DNA of 64,000 bases from Bhargavaea cecembensis (GTDB lineage Bacteria; Bacillota; Bacilli; Bacillales_A; Planococcaceae), in NCBI RefSeq assembly GCF_000826125.2, contig NZ_LN651373.1, forward strand, positions 250,172-314,171, given 5' to 3'. Below, piece by piece: positions 1-9,664 of the stretch (position 1 is its first letter; each line of letters opens with the position of its first letter). A model generated the notes under the pieces. The model was given only the letters and a program-made list of their open reading frames with translations, was not told the origin of the DNA and did no database searches. A program made the position numbers and the translations under genes.

Positions 1-1736
1 GGAATCCGATCCCGCCGGAAAGCCGTCCGCCGCTTGCGGACCCGATTCCGCCGGCAGAACCGGCCGCACCGGAAAGCCAGGTTGCAGAACCGGCCCCACT
101 GCCACCGGAAGCCGCCGGGGAACTCAACAATCTCCCGGCCGCTGCACCTTCCCGGGAATACTGGCCGGACACCGACGGGGTTGTCGTGCCGACCGCTCTG
201 CAGGGGTCGTCGACGAACGATCATACGAGGCCGTTCCTCTTGTGGGCGAACGGCAACGCGATCCATGCGGCCATGAAGTCGACGCACGCCCTGGAATTCA
301 TGAATCTGAACGGCGTACGGAATTCCGGTGCGGATGTGCATGCGACCGGTGTGCTCATCAAAGTGGGCGGGACGGAGCACAGGCCGGCGGACGGACTGAA
401 GGGGAACACGAAAGACGCCCGGTGGACGGTGTTCAAGTTCGACGCTTCCACGATTCACCTGGAGGACAATGCGCCGATTCCTTTCTTCGTGAAAGGAATC
501 GGCGGCGGCCATGATGTCGGCGGCGATATGATCGCAAACGTGCCGAAGTTCACTGTCACCGGGCATAAAGCCTGGGTCGGCGGAACGGAGCGGCCGGCGG
601 TCGAACTGCAACTGAAGGCGCAGGCTGCGGGTGAAGGGGTGCGCACGCTCGGCACCGCCACCGTCAATGCCCCGTCCTGGTCGCACACGTGGGCCAACGT
701 TCCGAAGTACAACCCGGCCGGCAAGCTGTATGTGTTCACGGCAGATGAAAAAACGATTCCGCCGAATTACAAAAAGTCGATTTCCGGGATGACCGTCACG
801 AACGAGTATGCACCGGATCAGCGCACAATCGAGGTTGAAAAAAGGTGGATCGGGCCGGCTGCGGACTCCGTCACAATCCGGCTCCTGGCGGCCGGGCAAG
901 ACACCGGCAAGACACTTGTCCTGAACGAGGCCAATCAATGGGCCGGCACGTTTGAAGTGAATCAGTTCGACGACAAAACCGGAGATCTGATCACCTACAC
1001 AATCGATGAAGCGGCGGTTCCGGGTTATTCAACCACGATCACCGGAACGATGGACAGCGGATTCACAGTCACCAACTCAAGCACTTCGACAATCGATGTC
1101 CAGGTCGCCAAGCAGTGGGTCGGCCCAAAAGCCGGCCCGGTGACGATCCGGCTGCTCGCGGACGGACGTCCGGCGGGCAAGACCGTCACGCTCGATGAAA
1201 ACAACGAATGGAAAGGCGCGTTCACCGGTCTGCCCGCGCACGATCCGGCCACCGGCAAGCCGGTCACCTACTCTATAGAAGAAACTCAGATTCCCGCCGG
1301 CTACGAAGCGACTTACTCGACCGGCGAAAACGGGGAACTCATCGTCACGAACACGGCGCAGACCGCGTCAATCACCGTGCTGAAAGTGGATGAAACCGAC
1401 AAGCCGCTCGCCGGCGCCGTGTTTGAACTGCGGGGCCCGGACGGACAAGTCCGCACACTCACGTCCGGCGAAGACGGAACCGCCGTCTTCACGGATCTTC
1501 CGCTCGGAGACTACACACTCACGGAAACGAAGGCGCCGGCCGGATACCGGCTGTCCGCCGAGCCGGTCGGGCTCACGTTAAAAGCCGGCTCGCAGAACGT
1601 CTTCCAGAAAGTCGTGAATTCAACACTCGGCTGGGCGCTGCCTGACACCGGCGGGCTCGGCACGGGGCTGTTTTACGGAGGGGGCGCGCTCCTCATGGCA
1701 GCGGGGCTCCTGTTGTTCAGAAAAAGGGAAAATTGA
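1..1736 (+). CDS. LPxTG surface protein with Cna_B repeats (probable minor/tip pilin), 5' truncated
   Basis: The reading frame is open from the first bases of the window, so the N-terminus lies outside. The visible part begins with a Pro/Glu/Ala-rich linker, then an unassigned region, then at least three Cna_B-type beta domains (repeats beginning VEKRWIGP and VAKQWVGP) and a SpaA-like domain ending in the isopeptide E-box YTLTETKAPAGY. It ends with the sorting signal LPDTG, a hydrophobic helix and RKREN. This is the architecture of cell-wall-anchored adhesins and ancillary pilins. The backbone pilin follows 14 bp downstream and two class C sortases after that, so I infer a tip or accessory pilin. 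It could instead be an independent collagen-binding-type adhesin. Family is well supported; the pilus role is inferred from context. Confidence 0.85.
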   Translation, partial: NPIPPESRPPLADPIPPAEPAAPESQVAEPAPLPPEAAGELNNLPAAAPSREYWPDTDGVVVPTALQGSSTNDHTRPFLLWANGNAIHAAMKSTHALEFMNLNGVRNSGADVHATGVLIKVGGTEHRPADGLKGNTKDARWTVFKFDASTIHLEDNAPIPFFVKGIGGGHDVGGDMIANVPKFTVTGHKAWVGGTERPAVELQLKAQAAGEGVRTLGTATVNAPSWSHTWANVPKYNPAGKLYVFTADEKTIPPNYKKSISGMTVTNEYAPDQRTIEVEKRWIGPAADSVTIRLLAAGQDTGKTLVLNEANQWAGTFEVNQFDDKTGDLITYTIDEAAVPGYSTTITGTMDSGFTVTNSSTSTIDVQVAKQWVGPKAGPVTIRLLADGRPAGKTVTLDENNEWKGAFTGLPAHDPATGKPVTYSIEETQIPAGYEATYSTGENGELIVTNTAQTASITVLKVDETDKPLAGAVFELRGPDGQVRTLTSGEDGTAVFTDLPLGDYTLTETKAPAGYRLSAEPVGLTLKAGSQNVFQKVVNSTLGWALPDTGGLGTGLFYGGGALLMAAGLLLFRKREN

Positions 1737-1750
1737 GAGGAGAATGGGAT

Positions 1751-3490
1751 ATGGCGTTGGCCAAAAATAAGTGGGGCAGTTTACTGCTCGCATTCGCGCT
1801 GATCGCGGCGATGTTCGTGCCGCAGATGGCGTTTGCGGAAGAGGCGGAAGAGGCGGAGACGGCGGGCTTTGGCCCGGTTTACAGCCTGACAATCCAAAAG
1901 CATGAAGTCGAGCCCGGTGAATCAGGCGGCGAGGAAGGGACCGGCGGCCCGGGACAGAATGCGCCCGGCAAGCCGGTCGCGGGCGTGAAGTACACGCTGA
2001 AGCAGACGCATTCGTACAATCCCGCAGACGATAAGTGGGAAGAGCTCAAGCGCCCAGTGAAAGACCTCACAGCCGTCACCGGCAAAGACGGGAAAGTCAC
2101 CCTCACAAGCTGGAACGGTCTCAAACTCGGGCGTTATGAAGTGACGGAAACGGACGGCCCGAACCATATTCTCCTGAACCCGGAACCGTTCTACGTCGAT
2201 ATTCCAATGACGAACAAGGAAGGAACGGCACTGAACTACAAAGTTCACGTGTATCCGAAGAACGAAACAATCCGCGGAAGTGCGGAGCTGCTGAAGGTCG
2301 GAGAAGACGGCCAGCCGCTTGCGGGCGTCACGTTCTCGCTTTTCAAGTCAGACGGCACGGAACTCCAGACCGGCCTCGTGACCGGTACGGAAGGGAAAGT
2401 CAGTCTGACAGGCCTCAATGCGGGCAAATACTATTTCAAGGAAACTGCCGTGCCTGCGGGTATCGCGCTGAACGAAACGAAAATCGAGTTTGAGGTGAAA
2501 AGGTCAGGAACCGGCAAAACCGTCGCGGTGGATTGGACGCCGGTCGACGGGTTCGTGAGCGACGGCACCGTGACCAACTACAATAGCCCAGAAATCACCA
2601 AGGACGTGGAAGGCGAGTCAAACCTGATCATCGACCGCGACAAGCTGTTCAACTACAACTTGACGATCAAGGCGCCGAAGGATCTCGACAAATATGCTTC
2701 CATTTCCGTGACTGATGAGCTGGACGGACGGCTTGAGTACGGCGGAACATGGGACGCGCAGGGCACCGGCAAGTCGAACATTGAGTTTTCAAAAACCGGG
2801 CAAGAGCTCAAGTGGACCGTCAAAGATCCGTCCAAGCTGACGCCGGGACAGAACATCAAAATCACCTTCTCGGCGAAGATCAAGCCGGATGCCGTGCTGA
2901 TCGGGGAGGAAACGGGCATCCCGAACACCGCGGATCTGACGTTTGACAACAAGCGAGGCTGGAAAGGAACCGTGAAGCCGGCCGACCCGCCGACCGTCAC
3001 CCCGGCCGATGGCGGACTGCAGGTCATCAAAGTCGATGCGGCCGATCAGAAACGCCTGGCGGGCGCGGTGTTCAAGCTGACCGACACGAAAGGCAAAGTC
3101 ATCAACTCGGCTGCGATGGGCGGCGGCGTGAAGGTGAACGATCAGCCGTTCACCGGTCCGCTTGAAAACCTCACGACCAATGAGGACGGCGAGATCATCA
3201 TCACCGGCCTCAAACCGGGCGAATACCGCCTCCATGAAACAAAGGCACCGACGTATACCGACCAGGACGGCAACCTGAAACCATACCGCCTCCTGACAAA
3301 GCCGGAAAAGGTCATCATCAAACACGGCGAGACGGCGGAAATCACCGTCGAAAACTCCAAATCCGGCTGGCTGCTGCCGACAACCGGCGGCATCGGCACA
3401 ATCCTCTTCACTTCGGGAGGCCTCGCGCTGATGGGGCTGGCGACGGGCATGTACGTCCGCCGGCGCAAGACGGATTCCGGCACTGCCTGA
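1751..3490 (+). CDS. major (backbone) pilin, LPxTG type
   Basis: A 579-aa precursor with an N-terminal signal peptide (hydrophobic core at residues 10-28, cleavage near AFA-EE). A pilin motif VHVYPKN puts a candidate polymerising lysine at about residue 170. SpaA/Cna_B domains follow, with E-box-like strands (RYEVTET, YRLHETKAPT), then sorting signal LPTTG at about 542, a membrane helix and the tail RRRKTDSGTA. In known Gram-positive pili the YPKN lysine is joined by a class C sortase to the LPxTG threonine of the next subunit, which matches the two sortase genes downstream. I chose ATG 1751 because GAGAGGAG lies 8 nt upstream; an in-frame TTG at 1733 is less likely. Co-transcribed with the preceding pilin gene. 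Confidence 0.9.
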   Translation: MALAKNKWGSLLLAFALIAAMFVPQMAFAEEAEEAETAGFGPVYSLTIQKHEVEPGESGGEEGTGGPGQNAPGKPVAGVKYTLKQTHSYNPADDKWEELKRPVKDLTAVTGKDGKVTLTSWNGLKLGRYEVTETDGPNHILLNPEPFYVDIPMTNKEGTALNYKVHVYPKNETIRGSAELLKVGEDGQPLAGVTFSLFKSDGTELQTGLVTGTEGKVSLTGLNAGKYYFKETAVPAGIALNETKIEFEVKRSGTGKTVAVDWTPVDGFVSDGTVTNYNSPEITKDVEGESNLIIDRDKLFNYNLTIKAPKDLDKYASISVTDELDGRLEYGGTWDAQGTGKSNIEFSKTGQELKWTVKDPSKLTPGQNIKITFSAKIKPDAVLIGEETGIPNTADLTFDNKRGWKGTVKPADPPTVTPADGGLQVIKVDAADQKRLAGAVFKLTDTKGKVINSAAMGGGVKVNDQPFTGPLENLTTNEDGEIIITGLKPGEYRLHETKAPTYTDQDGNLKPYRLLTKPEKVIIKHGETAEITVENSKSGWLLPTTGGIGTILFTSGGLALMGLATGMYVRRRKTDSGTA

Positions 3491-3499
3491 TTGATTTGA

Positions 3500-3526
3500 A
3501 CGGGGGAGCAGCGGCTCTCCCGTTTT
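3500..3526 (+). terminator. hairpin with T-run between pilin and sortases
   Basis: A 10-bp stem (ACGGGGGAGC with GCTCTCCCGT, one G-U pair) and a 4-nt loop are followed by TTTT. It lies between the major pilin and the sortases, as expected for partial termination that gives more pilin than sortase mRNA. Read-through is likely because no separate promoter is obvious. Confidence 0.65.
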
Positions 3527-3554
3527 ACATAAGACCCGAAAGGACGATCGCGCC

Positions 3555-4391
3555 GTGAAAAAATATGTGTTCCTCCTCATCTTCATCATCGGCCTGGCCG
3601 TCTTTTCCTACCCGATGATCAGCAACTTCTTCGCGACGAAAGCCCACCAGTCGGTCATCCACGACTACGACGAAGCCGTCCGGCAAATGGATTCCGTCAA
3701 AATCCGCGAAGAACGCAAAAAGGCCGAACGCTACAACGACAGTCTTGCCGGCCTGCCCGTCGGCTTCACCGATCCGTTCGCAGAAGGCGGCAGCACACAG
3801 GAAAACCGCAGCTACTATGACGCGCTCAACATCGGCCCCGCGATCGGCAGCCTCGACATCCCGAAAATCGGCGTCGAGCTCCCGATTTATCACGGCACGA
3901 GCGAAGAAGTCCTGTCGCAGGGCGCCGGCCATCTCGAGCAATCGTCGCTCCCGACCGGACGGCCCGGCACCCACGCCGTCCTCACCGCCCACCGGGGCCT
4001 CCCGTCCGCAAAAATGTTCCGCAACCTGAACGAACTTACGACCGGAGACCAATTTCTCGTCAAGGTCCTTGGCGAAACGATGGCCTACGAAGTCGACCGC
4101 ATCGACGTCGTGCTCCCCGATCAGACCGAATGGCTCCAGATGCCCGAAGGCGAAGACCTCGTCACGCTGCTCACCTGCGACCCGTACATGATCAACACCC
4201 ACCGGCTGCTCGTCACCGGCAAACGCGTCCCGTACGAACCGGAAATCCTGGAGGCGAGCGCCGAACCGAAGGAAGAAAAGCCGGCAACCGGGAACCGCAG
4301 TTGGATCGCACTCGCCGCCGCGCTTGCAGCAGCGGCCGGGGGGCTGTACGTATGGAGGAGGAAAAGGACGGCGGAACGCGATGAAGCATAA
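3555..4391 (+). CDS. class C (pilus) sortase 1
   Basis: A 278-aa membrane transpeptidase with an N-terminal membrane anchor (4-22), sortase beta-barrel, and a second hydrophobic segment near 250-267 followed by RRKR. The catalytic triad is visible: His146 in TAHRG, Cys208 in LLTCDPY and Arg217 in THRLLV. The lid motif DPF (73-75) and the C-terminal membrane segment mark class C, the enzymes that polymerise pilins. GTG start at 3555. The last 11 bp overlap the second sortase gene, showing translational coupling. Substrates are presumably the two LPxTG proteins upstream. Confidence 0.93.
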   Translation: MKKYVFLLIFIIGLAVFSYPMISNFFATKAHQSVIHDYDEAVRQMDSVKIREERKKAERYNDSLAGLPVGFTDPFAEGGSTQENRSYYDALNIGPAIGSLDIPKIGVELPIYHGTSEEVLSQGAGHLEQSSLPTGRPGTHAVLTAHRGLPSAKMFRNLNELTTGDQFLVKVLGETMAYEVDRIDVVLPDQTEWLQMPEGEDLVTLLTCDPYMINTHRLLVTGKRVPYEPEILEASAEPKEEKPATGNRSWIALAAALAAAAGGLYVWRRKRTAERDEA

Positions 4392-5058
4392 ATGGAGCAT
4401 TTTATTGTTCGCCGCCGGTCTCATTATCCTTGCTTATCCTCACATCGCCCAACTGGTGAATAACCGGATCCAGCACAACCAGGTCGATGAATTCCGCACC
4501 GCGCTTGACGACTTGCCGGATGAAGAAGTCGTCCGGCTCATCGACCGCGCACGCGAGTACAATGAAGACATCGCCGAAGAAAGCACCGGTTTCCGCGACC
4601 CATGGGGCGACCAGGAAGAATGGATCACCGCCTACCGGGATCTCGGATTCGACGATAACGAAATGTTTGGCGCCCTGGAAATCCCGAAACTGAACGTGCG
4701 CACCCCGATTTATCTCGGGTCATCGGAAGCGGTGCTGAGCAAAGGAGTCGGCCAGGTAGAGGGAAGTTCCCTTCCGCTGGGAGGACCGGGCACCCATACC
4801 GTACTGGCCGGCCACCGCGGCATGCCGACGATCCCGATGTTCCGCGACCTGGACCGGCTGCAGGCGGGGGATGTGTTCTTCATCCATACCGTGGAAGAAA
4901 CCTTGGAATACCGCGTCATCGAACAAGAAGTGATTTACCCGGACGACACCGACTCCCTGGAAATCCAGGATGGAAGGGATCTGGCGACATTATTGACCTG
5001 CCATCCGTACCGGCATAATTATCAGAGGCTGCTGGTGCACGGAGAGCGGGTGGAGTGA
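4381..5058 (+). CDS. class C (pilus) sortase 2
   Basis: A 225-aa protein starting at the ATG at 4381 (GGAGGAGGAAAAGG upstream), inside the end of sortase 1. It has an N-terminal membrane helix (5-24), lid motif DPW (73-75), His145 in AGHRG, Cys207 in LLTCHPY and Arg216 in YQRLLV. Unlike sortase 1 it ends directly after the barrel with no C-terminal membrane segment. Two non-identical class C sortases in one operon suggest division of labour between backbone polymerisation and accessory-pilin incorporation; which does which cannot be told from the sequence. Confidence 0.92.
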   Translation: MKHKWSILLFAAGLIILAYPHIAQLVNNRIQHNQVDEFRTALDDLPDEEVVRLIDRAREYNEDIAEESTGFRDPWGDQEEWITAYRDLGFDDNEMFGALEIPKLNVRTPIYLGSSEAVLSKGVGQVEGSSLPLGGPGTHTVLAGHRGMPTIPMFRDLDRLQAGDVFFIHTVEETLEYRVIEQEVIYPDDTDSLEIQDGRDLATLLTCHPYRHNYQRLLVHGERVE

Positions 5059-5080
5059 GGGGAAACGCATAGTGAATGGG

Positions 5081-5185
5081 CGAGTGAGACGCTAAGTGCC
5101 GCGAGTGAGACGCAATTGAGTCCGAGTGAGACGCTAATGTCCACGAGTGAGACGCAATCGGGCCCGAGTGAGTCGCTTTTCAAGA
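5081..5185 (+). repeat. 21-bp tandem repeat array R1 (5 units)
   Basis: Five units of exactly 21 bp start at 5081, 5102, 5123, 5144 and 5165. Each begins with CGAGTGAGACGC (last one CGAGTGAGTCGC) followed by nine variable bases. It lies just after the sortase stop codon. Members of the same family occur at 5375, 9468, 9929, 12582, 13900, 15754 and 22623. Confidence 0.95.
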
Positions 5186-5273
5186 CCGCTGCTCCCCCAG
5201 GCAGCCCTCCTCACCTTGGAATAACCGCTCACCCCAAAAACCGCGGAGAATCTACCAATCAACCCCTTAAGGA

Positions 5274-5304
5274 AAACCTTCCGGCCCGCCGGAAGGTTTA
5301 TTTA
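5274..5304 (+). terminator. terminator of the pilus operon
   Basis: A 12-bp perfect stem (AAACCTTCCGGC with GCCGGAAGGTTT) with a 2-nt loop, followed by ATTTAATT. The same hairpin recurs at 9711-9735 in a related block after the ger operon. Confidence 0.75.
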
Positions 5305-5374
5305 ATTGGCTTGGATCATTTGGAGAGGCTATTTCGACCGGGGAGAAAGGGGAGAGAGGGTCTGATCGGACATG

Positions 5375-5416
5375 CGGGTGAGACGCAAAGGGACGGGAGT
5401 GAATCGCTTCTCACGA
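5375..5416 (+). repeat. 21-bp repeat, two-unit copy R2
   Basis: Two 21-bp units (CGGGTGAGACGC... and GGAGTGAATCGC...) upstream of gerA, followed by sequence resembling that after R1. Probably a decayed copy of the family. Confidence 0.8.
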
Positions 5417-5533
5417 CATCCGCACCCCAGGGCACTGCCACTCACTGTTCTCTCCGATGCCACTGATTAACCCCCCGGTTTTTGGACCATCCTGTCACTA
5501 TATAAGTCAATCGGCTTAAGGGAGGTGCGGGGA

Positions 5534-7093
5534 ATGGGCGGGTTTCTGAACAGATTGTTCGGCGGAGATGAAGGCGGGGAGGACAACACGGGGACAGAAG
5601 GCTTGCCGACTTCGTTTTCCGATAGCCTTGATTGCAATGCGGATCAGTTTAAAGCGGAGTTTCGCTATCCCCAGAACAGTGCCCTGAAATTTCGGGAGCT
5701 GCTGATTCCGTCGGTGAATCGCCGGGCGATGGTGCTGTTTGTCGACGGGGCGGCGGACACCGTCCAGATCAACGACTATGTGATCAGGCCTCTTTTGGAG
5801 ACGGACCGGAAGATGGAAGGCCTGCAGAGCCTCCCGGATGGGATCAAGAACAATATTCTCACCGGGTCGGGCAGTGAACTCCTGGAGGGATTTCCGCAAG
5901 CCATCGAAAAACTGATGAACGGAAGCACGATCATCCTGCTCGACGGCGAAGAGCAGGCCATTGCCGTAGCGACTGAAGGCTTTGAGAATCGCTCCGTTGC
6001 CGAACCGACACGGGAAGTCGTGATCAAAGGACCGAGAAGCGCCTTCATTGAATCGGCGGCGATCAACCGCTCGCTCCTCCGCAGGCAAGTGAAGGATCAC
6101 CGGCTCGTGTCGGAGACGATGACAGTCGGCAAGGAATCTCCGCAAGAAGTGTCCATCTTATATATGGCTCACATTGCCGACCCGGCACTCGTTCAAAATG
6201 TGAAAGAGTCGCTGTCCAAGGTGGAGAAAGACGCCATCCTGACGCTTTCCGCAATGGAAGAACTGATTGAATCCCGCCCGTATTCTCTATTTCCGTCCAC
6301 GATGACGACGGAGCGGCCGGACAGGGCGGGGTCGTTCCTGCTGGAAGGGCATGTCGTGATGCTCATGGATAACTCCCCGGATGCGCTCATCGCACCGATC
6401 ACTTTCTGGTCGATGTTCCATACGGCGGAGGATCAGTTCCTTCGTTGGGCGTTCGGCAACTTCGCGCGGATCGTCCGCCTGATCGCCCTTTTTCTCTCCC
6501 TGCTGATGCCGGCCCTGTACCTGGCCGTGGTGACATTCCATCCGGAAATGATTCCGACCGACCTGATGCTGGCGATTGCGGCATCGAGGGAGCGGGTGCC
6601 GTTTCCGACGTTGCTCGAACTGCTGCTCATGGAAATCACATTTGAAATTCTAAGAGAAGCCGGCATCCGGGTTCCGACGCCGCTCGGTACGACAATCGGA
6701 ATCGTCGGAGCGCTCATCCTCGGGCAGGCGGCCGTCCAGGCGAACCTGGTCAGCCCCCTGCTCGTCGTCGTCATCGCGATCACCGGCCTTTCGTCGTTTG
6801 CCATTCCGGATGTCGGACTCAGTGTCATGACGCGGATCCTCCGTTTTATATTCGTGATTGCAGCCCATCTTCTCGGATTTGTCGGGCTGGCTCTTGTGCT
6901 CGCAGCCATGCTGGCCTACGCCACTTCGATCAAATCATTCGGTGTGCCGTTCTTCTCGCCGCTTGCACCTCACTTTCCCTCGTCCCGCGATCTGTTTTTG
7001 AGGCCGATTCTCAAAAAACAGTGGCTGCGTCCTTTATCCATGAGCCCGAAGGATCAGATCAGAGACGAGCCCGAGGGAGGGGACGGCCCATGA
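5534..7093 (+). CDS. gerA: spore germination protein GerA family (receptor subunit A)
   Basis: About 519 aa. A hydrophilic N-terminal half (to about residue 290) is followed by several membrane segments (from about 310: FARIVRLIALFLSLLMPALYLAVV, then about 375-450) and a basic C-terminal tail. This is the GerA/GerKA architecture; the A subunit acts with B and C in the inner spore membrane as a nutrient-germinant receptor. Start ATG 5534 has GGAGG 8 nt upstream; an in-frame GTG at 5525 overlaps that site and is less likely. The stop overlaps the gerB start (ATGA). The germinant specificity is unknown, so the symbol is generic. Confidence 0.93.
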   Translation: MGGFLNRLFGGDEGGEDNTGTEGLPTSFSDSLDCNADQFKAEFRYPQNSALKFRELLIPSVNRRAMVLFVDGAADTVQINDYVIRPLLETDRKMEGLQSLPDGIKNNILTGSGSELLEGFPQAIEKLMNGSTIILLDGEEQAIAVATEGFENRSVAEPTREVVIKGPRSAFIESAAINRSLLRRQVKDHRLVSETMTVGKESPQEVSILYMAHIADPALVQNVKESLSKVEKDAILTLSAMEELIESRPYSLFPSTMTTERPDRAGSFLLEGHVVMLMDNSPDALIAPITFWSMFHTAEDQFLRWAFGNFARIVRLIALFLSLLMPALYLAVVTFHPEMIPTDLMLAIAASRERVPFPTLLELLLMEITFEILREAGIRVPTPLGTTIGIVGALILGQAAVQANLVSPLLVVVIAITGLSSFAIPDVGLSVMTRILRFIFVIAAHLLGFVGLALVLAAMLAYATSIKSFGVPFFSPLAPHFPSSRDLFLRPILKKQWLRPLSMSPKDQIRDEPEGGDGP

Positions 7094-8181
7094 TCCGGGT
7101 TTCAGACGGTAAGATCGGGCCGAGGGAATTCTTCGCCATTCTTTACGGGATGATGGCCATCCGCGTGACCGACTCGACGCCCAGCCTCATGCTGGAAGAC
7201 GGCCTCACTGCAGCCTGGATGCTGCCGCTGATCTCGGCGATCGTCTTGTTCGGATCGCTGATGTTTTTGCTGGCAATCCTTAAAAAGTACAACATGGGCC
7301 TGATCGATATCGTGTTCGAACTGGCAGGAAACGGTTTTGGACGATTGATCATCCTATTTATGTTCGTCACGGTCTTTTCATCGATGTCACTCAACGGCCG
7401 GAGCTATTCGGACATCGTCATCACGATGTATTATCCGAAAAGCCCGCTGCTTCTCATTATGGTGGCGCTTATTCTGGGCGCGGCGCTTTTCATCGCGCAC
7501 AGGGGCCTGGAGGCGATCGGACGCACAGCGTTGCTGGTTGTGCCGATTTTCATGCTGACGTCCGTTCTTTTGATCATCGGCGTTGCCAATCAGCTAGATC
7601 CTCTGTTCATCTTTCCGATCGCCGGGCCGGGCGAACTGGAAGTCATCAAAGGAGGACTCGAATTCAGTGCGTTCTTCGCCGACATCATCATCGTCGGCGT
7701 GCTGGCTGACCAACTGCGGACGTTTAACGCATACCGGACGGCTTCCATCTGGGGGCTTTGGGTCCCGGCAGCCAAGATGGCTTTGTTTTTGGCGGTCTAC
7801 GTCATGATGTTCGACTATCCCGCAGTGCGGAACATCGCCTATCCGTATCATCATCTGACCCGGATGGCGATGGTTGGATCGCTTGCAAACCATATGGAGG
7901 CCCTGTTTCTGGCCCTCTGGTTCGTCGGCGCCGCGATCCACTTTGCCACTTACCTGTACATTTCCGCTCTGCTGCTCGGCAAGCTAATCAATTATCAGCC
8001 GTTCCCGCAACTCCTTTTTCCTCTGGCGGGGCTGTCTGTCCTCATCGGGATGCTTCCCGAAAACCCGCTGATGGGAGACCAATTAAGAAAACTTCTGCTG
8101 CAATCCAGTTCGGGCCTGTTCCTGTTGCTGCCCGTCTTCTTATGGGGAATCGACCGGTTCAGAAAGAGGGGGAAGGAATGA
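7090..8181 (+). CDS. gerB: spore germination protein GerB family (permease-like subunit)
   Basis: A 363-aa polytopic membrane protein with about ten hydrophobic segments, of the endospore germination permease family within the APC superfamily. It begins IRVSDGKIGPREFFAILYG, typical of GerKB-type proteins. In characterised receptors the B subunit binds the nutrient germinant. The start ATG at 7090 overlaps the gerA stop and has GAGGGAGGGG just upstream. The stop overlaps the start of gerC (ATGA), so all three cistrons are translationally coupled. Confidence 0.93.
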   Translation: MIRVSDGKIGPREFFAILYGMMAIRVTDSTPSLMLEDGLTAAWMLPLISAIVLFGSLMFLLAILKKYNMGLIDIVFELAGNGFGRLIILFMFVTVFSSMSLNGRSYSDIVITMYYPKSPLLLIMVALILGAALFIAHRGLEAIGRTALLVVPIFMLTSVLLIIGVANQLDPLFIFPIAGPGELEVIKGGLEFSAFFADIIIVGVLADQLRTFNAYRTASIWGLWVPAAKMALFLAVYVMMFDYPAVRNIAYPYHHLTRMAMVGSLANHMEALFLALWFVGAAIHFATYLYISALLLGKLINYQPFPQLLFPLAGLSVLIGMLPENPLMGDQLRKLLLQSSSGLFLLLPVFLWGIDRFRKRGKE

Positions 8182-9416
8182 AAAAGTACGGATGGCCGAT
8201 CGGGATGCTGGTCCTTGTTTTATTCCTGACGGGGTGCTCGGAGAGACAGGAGTTGGAGAAACAGGCGTTTGTAGCTGTGATCGGACTGGATAAAGGCGAA
8301 AAGGAACATCAGATCGAAGTCACTTTCCAGATTTCCAACCCCCAGGTGAATACGACACAGTCTGCGGAAGCGCAAAATGAAGAACCCTCGAACATCGTCA
8401 CCATCACGGCAGTGGATCTGCTGTCGGCCAAGGAATTGGTGCAAACCTCTCTGTCCAGGGAAATCACCTTCTCCCATCTCCGGACCATCATTGTGGGAGA
8501 AAAGCTCGCAAAAGAAGACCTGTTCCGGCATGTGATCGGCTCCGCCATCATCGATCCGGAAATGCGGCGCGAAGCCATCATGATCGTTTCAAAAGAACCG
8601 GCACAGGACTTCATCCATGCGAACAAACCGACGATGGAAACGCGCCCCCATAAGTACTATGAATTCATGGAGGATAACTGGAAAAACACCGGCTTCGTCC
8701 CCATCTCCAATTTGAATGTCTTTTTTCAACGGACTGAAGGAGAACTGTTTTTGGCCGGCTATGCAACCGCCCAAAAAGATCCCGAATATGAGAAGAATGA
8801 TGACACCTACCTGGCAGGCGAAGTCCCGCAGAGCGGAGGGGATCCTGTGGAAATGATCGGCTCGGCGGTCATGCAGAAAGGGCGGATGGTCGGGACATTA
8901 AACGGCGAGGAAACAAGACTTTCGCTGCTGCTTAGAAGAAAGAACCTGCTCAAGACGATGATCACCACTTTCCCTGATCCTTTGAACGAGGATTACCGGA
9001 TTTCCGTCGTCGTGGGCCAGGGCCCAAAAACCAAAGTGAAGGTGAATACGGACCGGTCGCCGCCCGAAGTCGATGTGGTCGTGCCGATCGTGTTGAAGAT
9101 CAACTCCAACATCGCGCTTGAGGATTACACCGTCAGCAAGCAAAGACAGGAAGCATTGAAGAAAATGGTCAAAACCAAAATGGAACAGGCATCCGACAAA
9201 CTGATCGAAAAAATACAGGAAGAATACAAAGGAGAGCCATTCGTCTGGTACGCCACCGCCCGCAAGAACTTCCGGACGACGGGAGATTTTGAACGGTACG
9301 ACTGGGGAGAGCAATTCAAAAAAGCCGACGTCCACGTCAGCTTTGAAGTCACGATCGAAAGCTTCGGCCAACAACTCCGGCCGCCGACGCTGAATAAGAG
9401 GGAGAAGGATGAGTGA
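8178..9416 (+). CDS. gerC: spore germination lipoprotein GerC family (Ger(x)C)
   Basis: A 412-aa lipoprotein with signal peptide MKKYGWPIGMLVLVLFLTGC and lipobox LTGC (lipidated Cys20), followed by the Ger(x)C N-terminal domain (QAFVAVIGLDKG) and a C-terminal domain with the WYATARKNFR segment. In germinant receptors the C subunit is a lipoprotein on the outer face of the inner spore membrane. GGAAGGA precedes ATG 8178, which overlaps the gerB stop. Last gene of the operon. Confidence 0.93.
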   Translation: MKKYGWPIGMLVLVLFLTGCSERQELEKQAFVAVIGLDKGEKEHQIEVTFQISNPQVNTTQSAEAQNEEPSNIVTITAVDLLSAKELVQTSLSREITFSHLRTIIVGEKLAKEDLFRHVIGSAIIDPEMRREAIMIVSKEPAQDFIHANKPTMETRPHKYYEFMEDNWKNTGFVPISNLNVFFQRTEGELFLAGYATAQKDPEYEKNDDTYLAGEVPQSGGDPVEMIGSAVMQKGRMVGTLNGEETRLSLLLRRKNLLKTMITTFPDPLNEDYRISVVVGQGPKTKVKVNTDRSPPEVDVVVPIVLKINSNIALEDYTVSKQRQEALKKMVKTKMEQASDKLIEKIQEEYKGEPFVWYATARKNFRTTGDFERYDWGEQFKKADVHVSFEVTIESFGQQLRPPTLNKREKDE

Positions 9417-9467
9417 GGAGAAGGGCGGGGGAAGGCGAGTGGAGTGTATAGGAGGGCGAGTGAGGTG

Positions 9468-9614
9468 CGAGTGAGACGGTAAGGGGCGCGAGTGAGACGC
9501 TTTTGGCCGCGAGTGAGGCGCAAAGGGACCCGAGTGAGACGCTTTCTGCCGCGAGTGAGGCGCAATTGGATCCAAGTGAGACGCAATCAAGCCCGAGTGA
9601 GTCGCTTTTCACGA
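9468..9614 (+). repeat. 21-bp tandem repeat array R3 (7 units)
   Basis: Seven consecutive 21-bp units with cores CGAGTGAGACGC, CGAGTGAGGCGC or CAAGTGAGACGC, preceded by a truncated unit near 9455. Variable segments tend to alternate between GC-rich (GGCCG) and A/T-rich (CAAAGG, CAATTGG) types. The array is followed by a copy of the sequence that follows R1. Confidence 0.95.
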
Positions 9615-9664
9615 CACACGTTCCCCTGGCATCACCCTTCACCTTGGAATAACCTCTCACCTCA

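Noticed and set aside
3525-4424. 300-codon open frame antisense to sortase 1
   Set aside because: High GC makes long antisense frames common here; the opposite strand encodes a clear sortase with catalytic residues.
9125-9660. Long minus-strand frames giving repetitive RLTRxxKRLTR or SLxxCASL peptides
   Set aside because: They translate the 21-bp repeat array; frames stay open only because 21 is divisible by three. No ribosome binding site or non-repeat domain is present.
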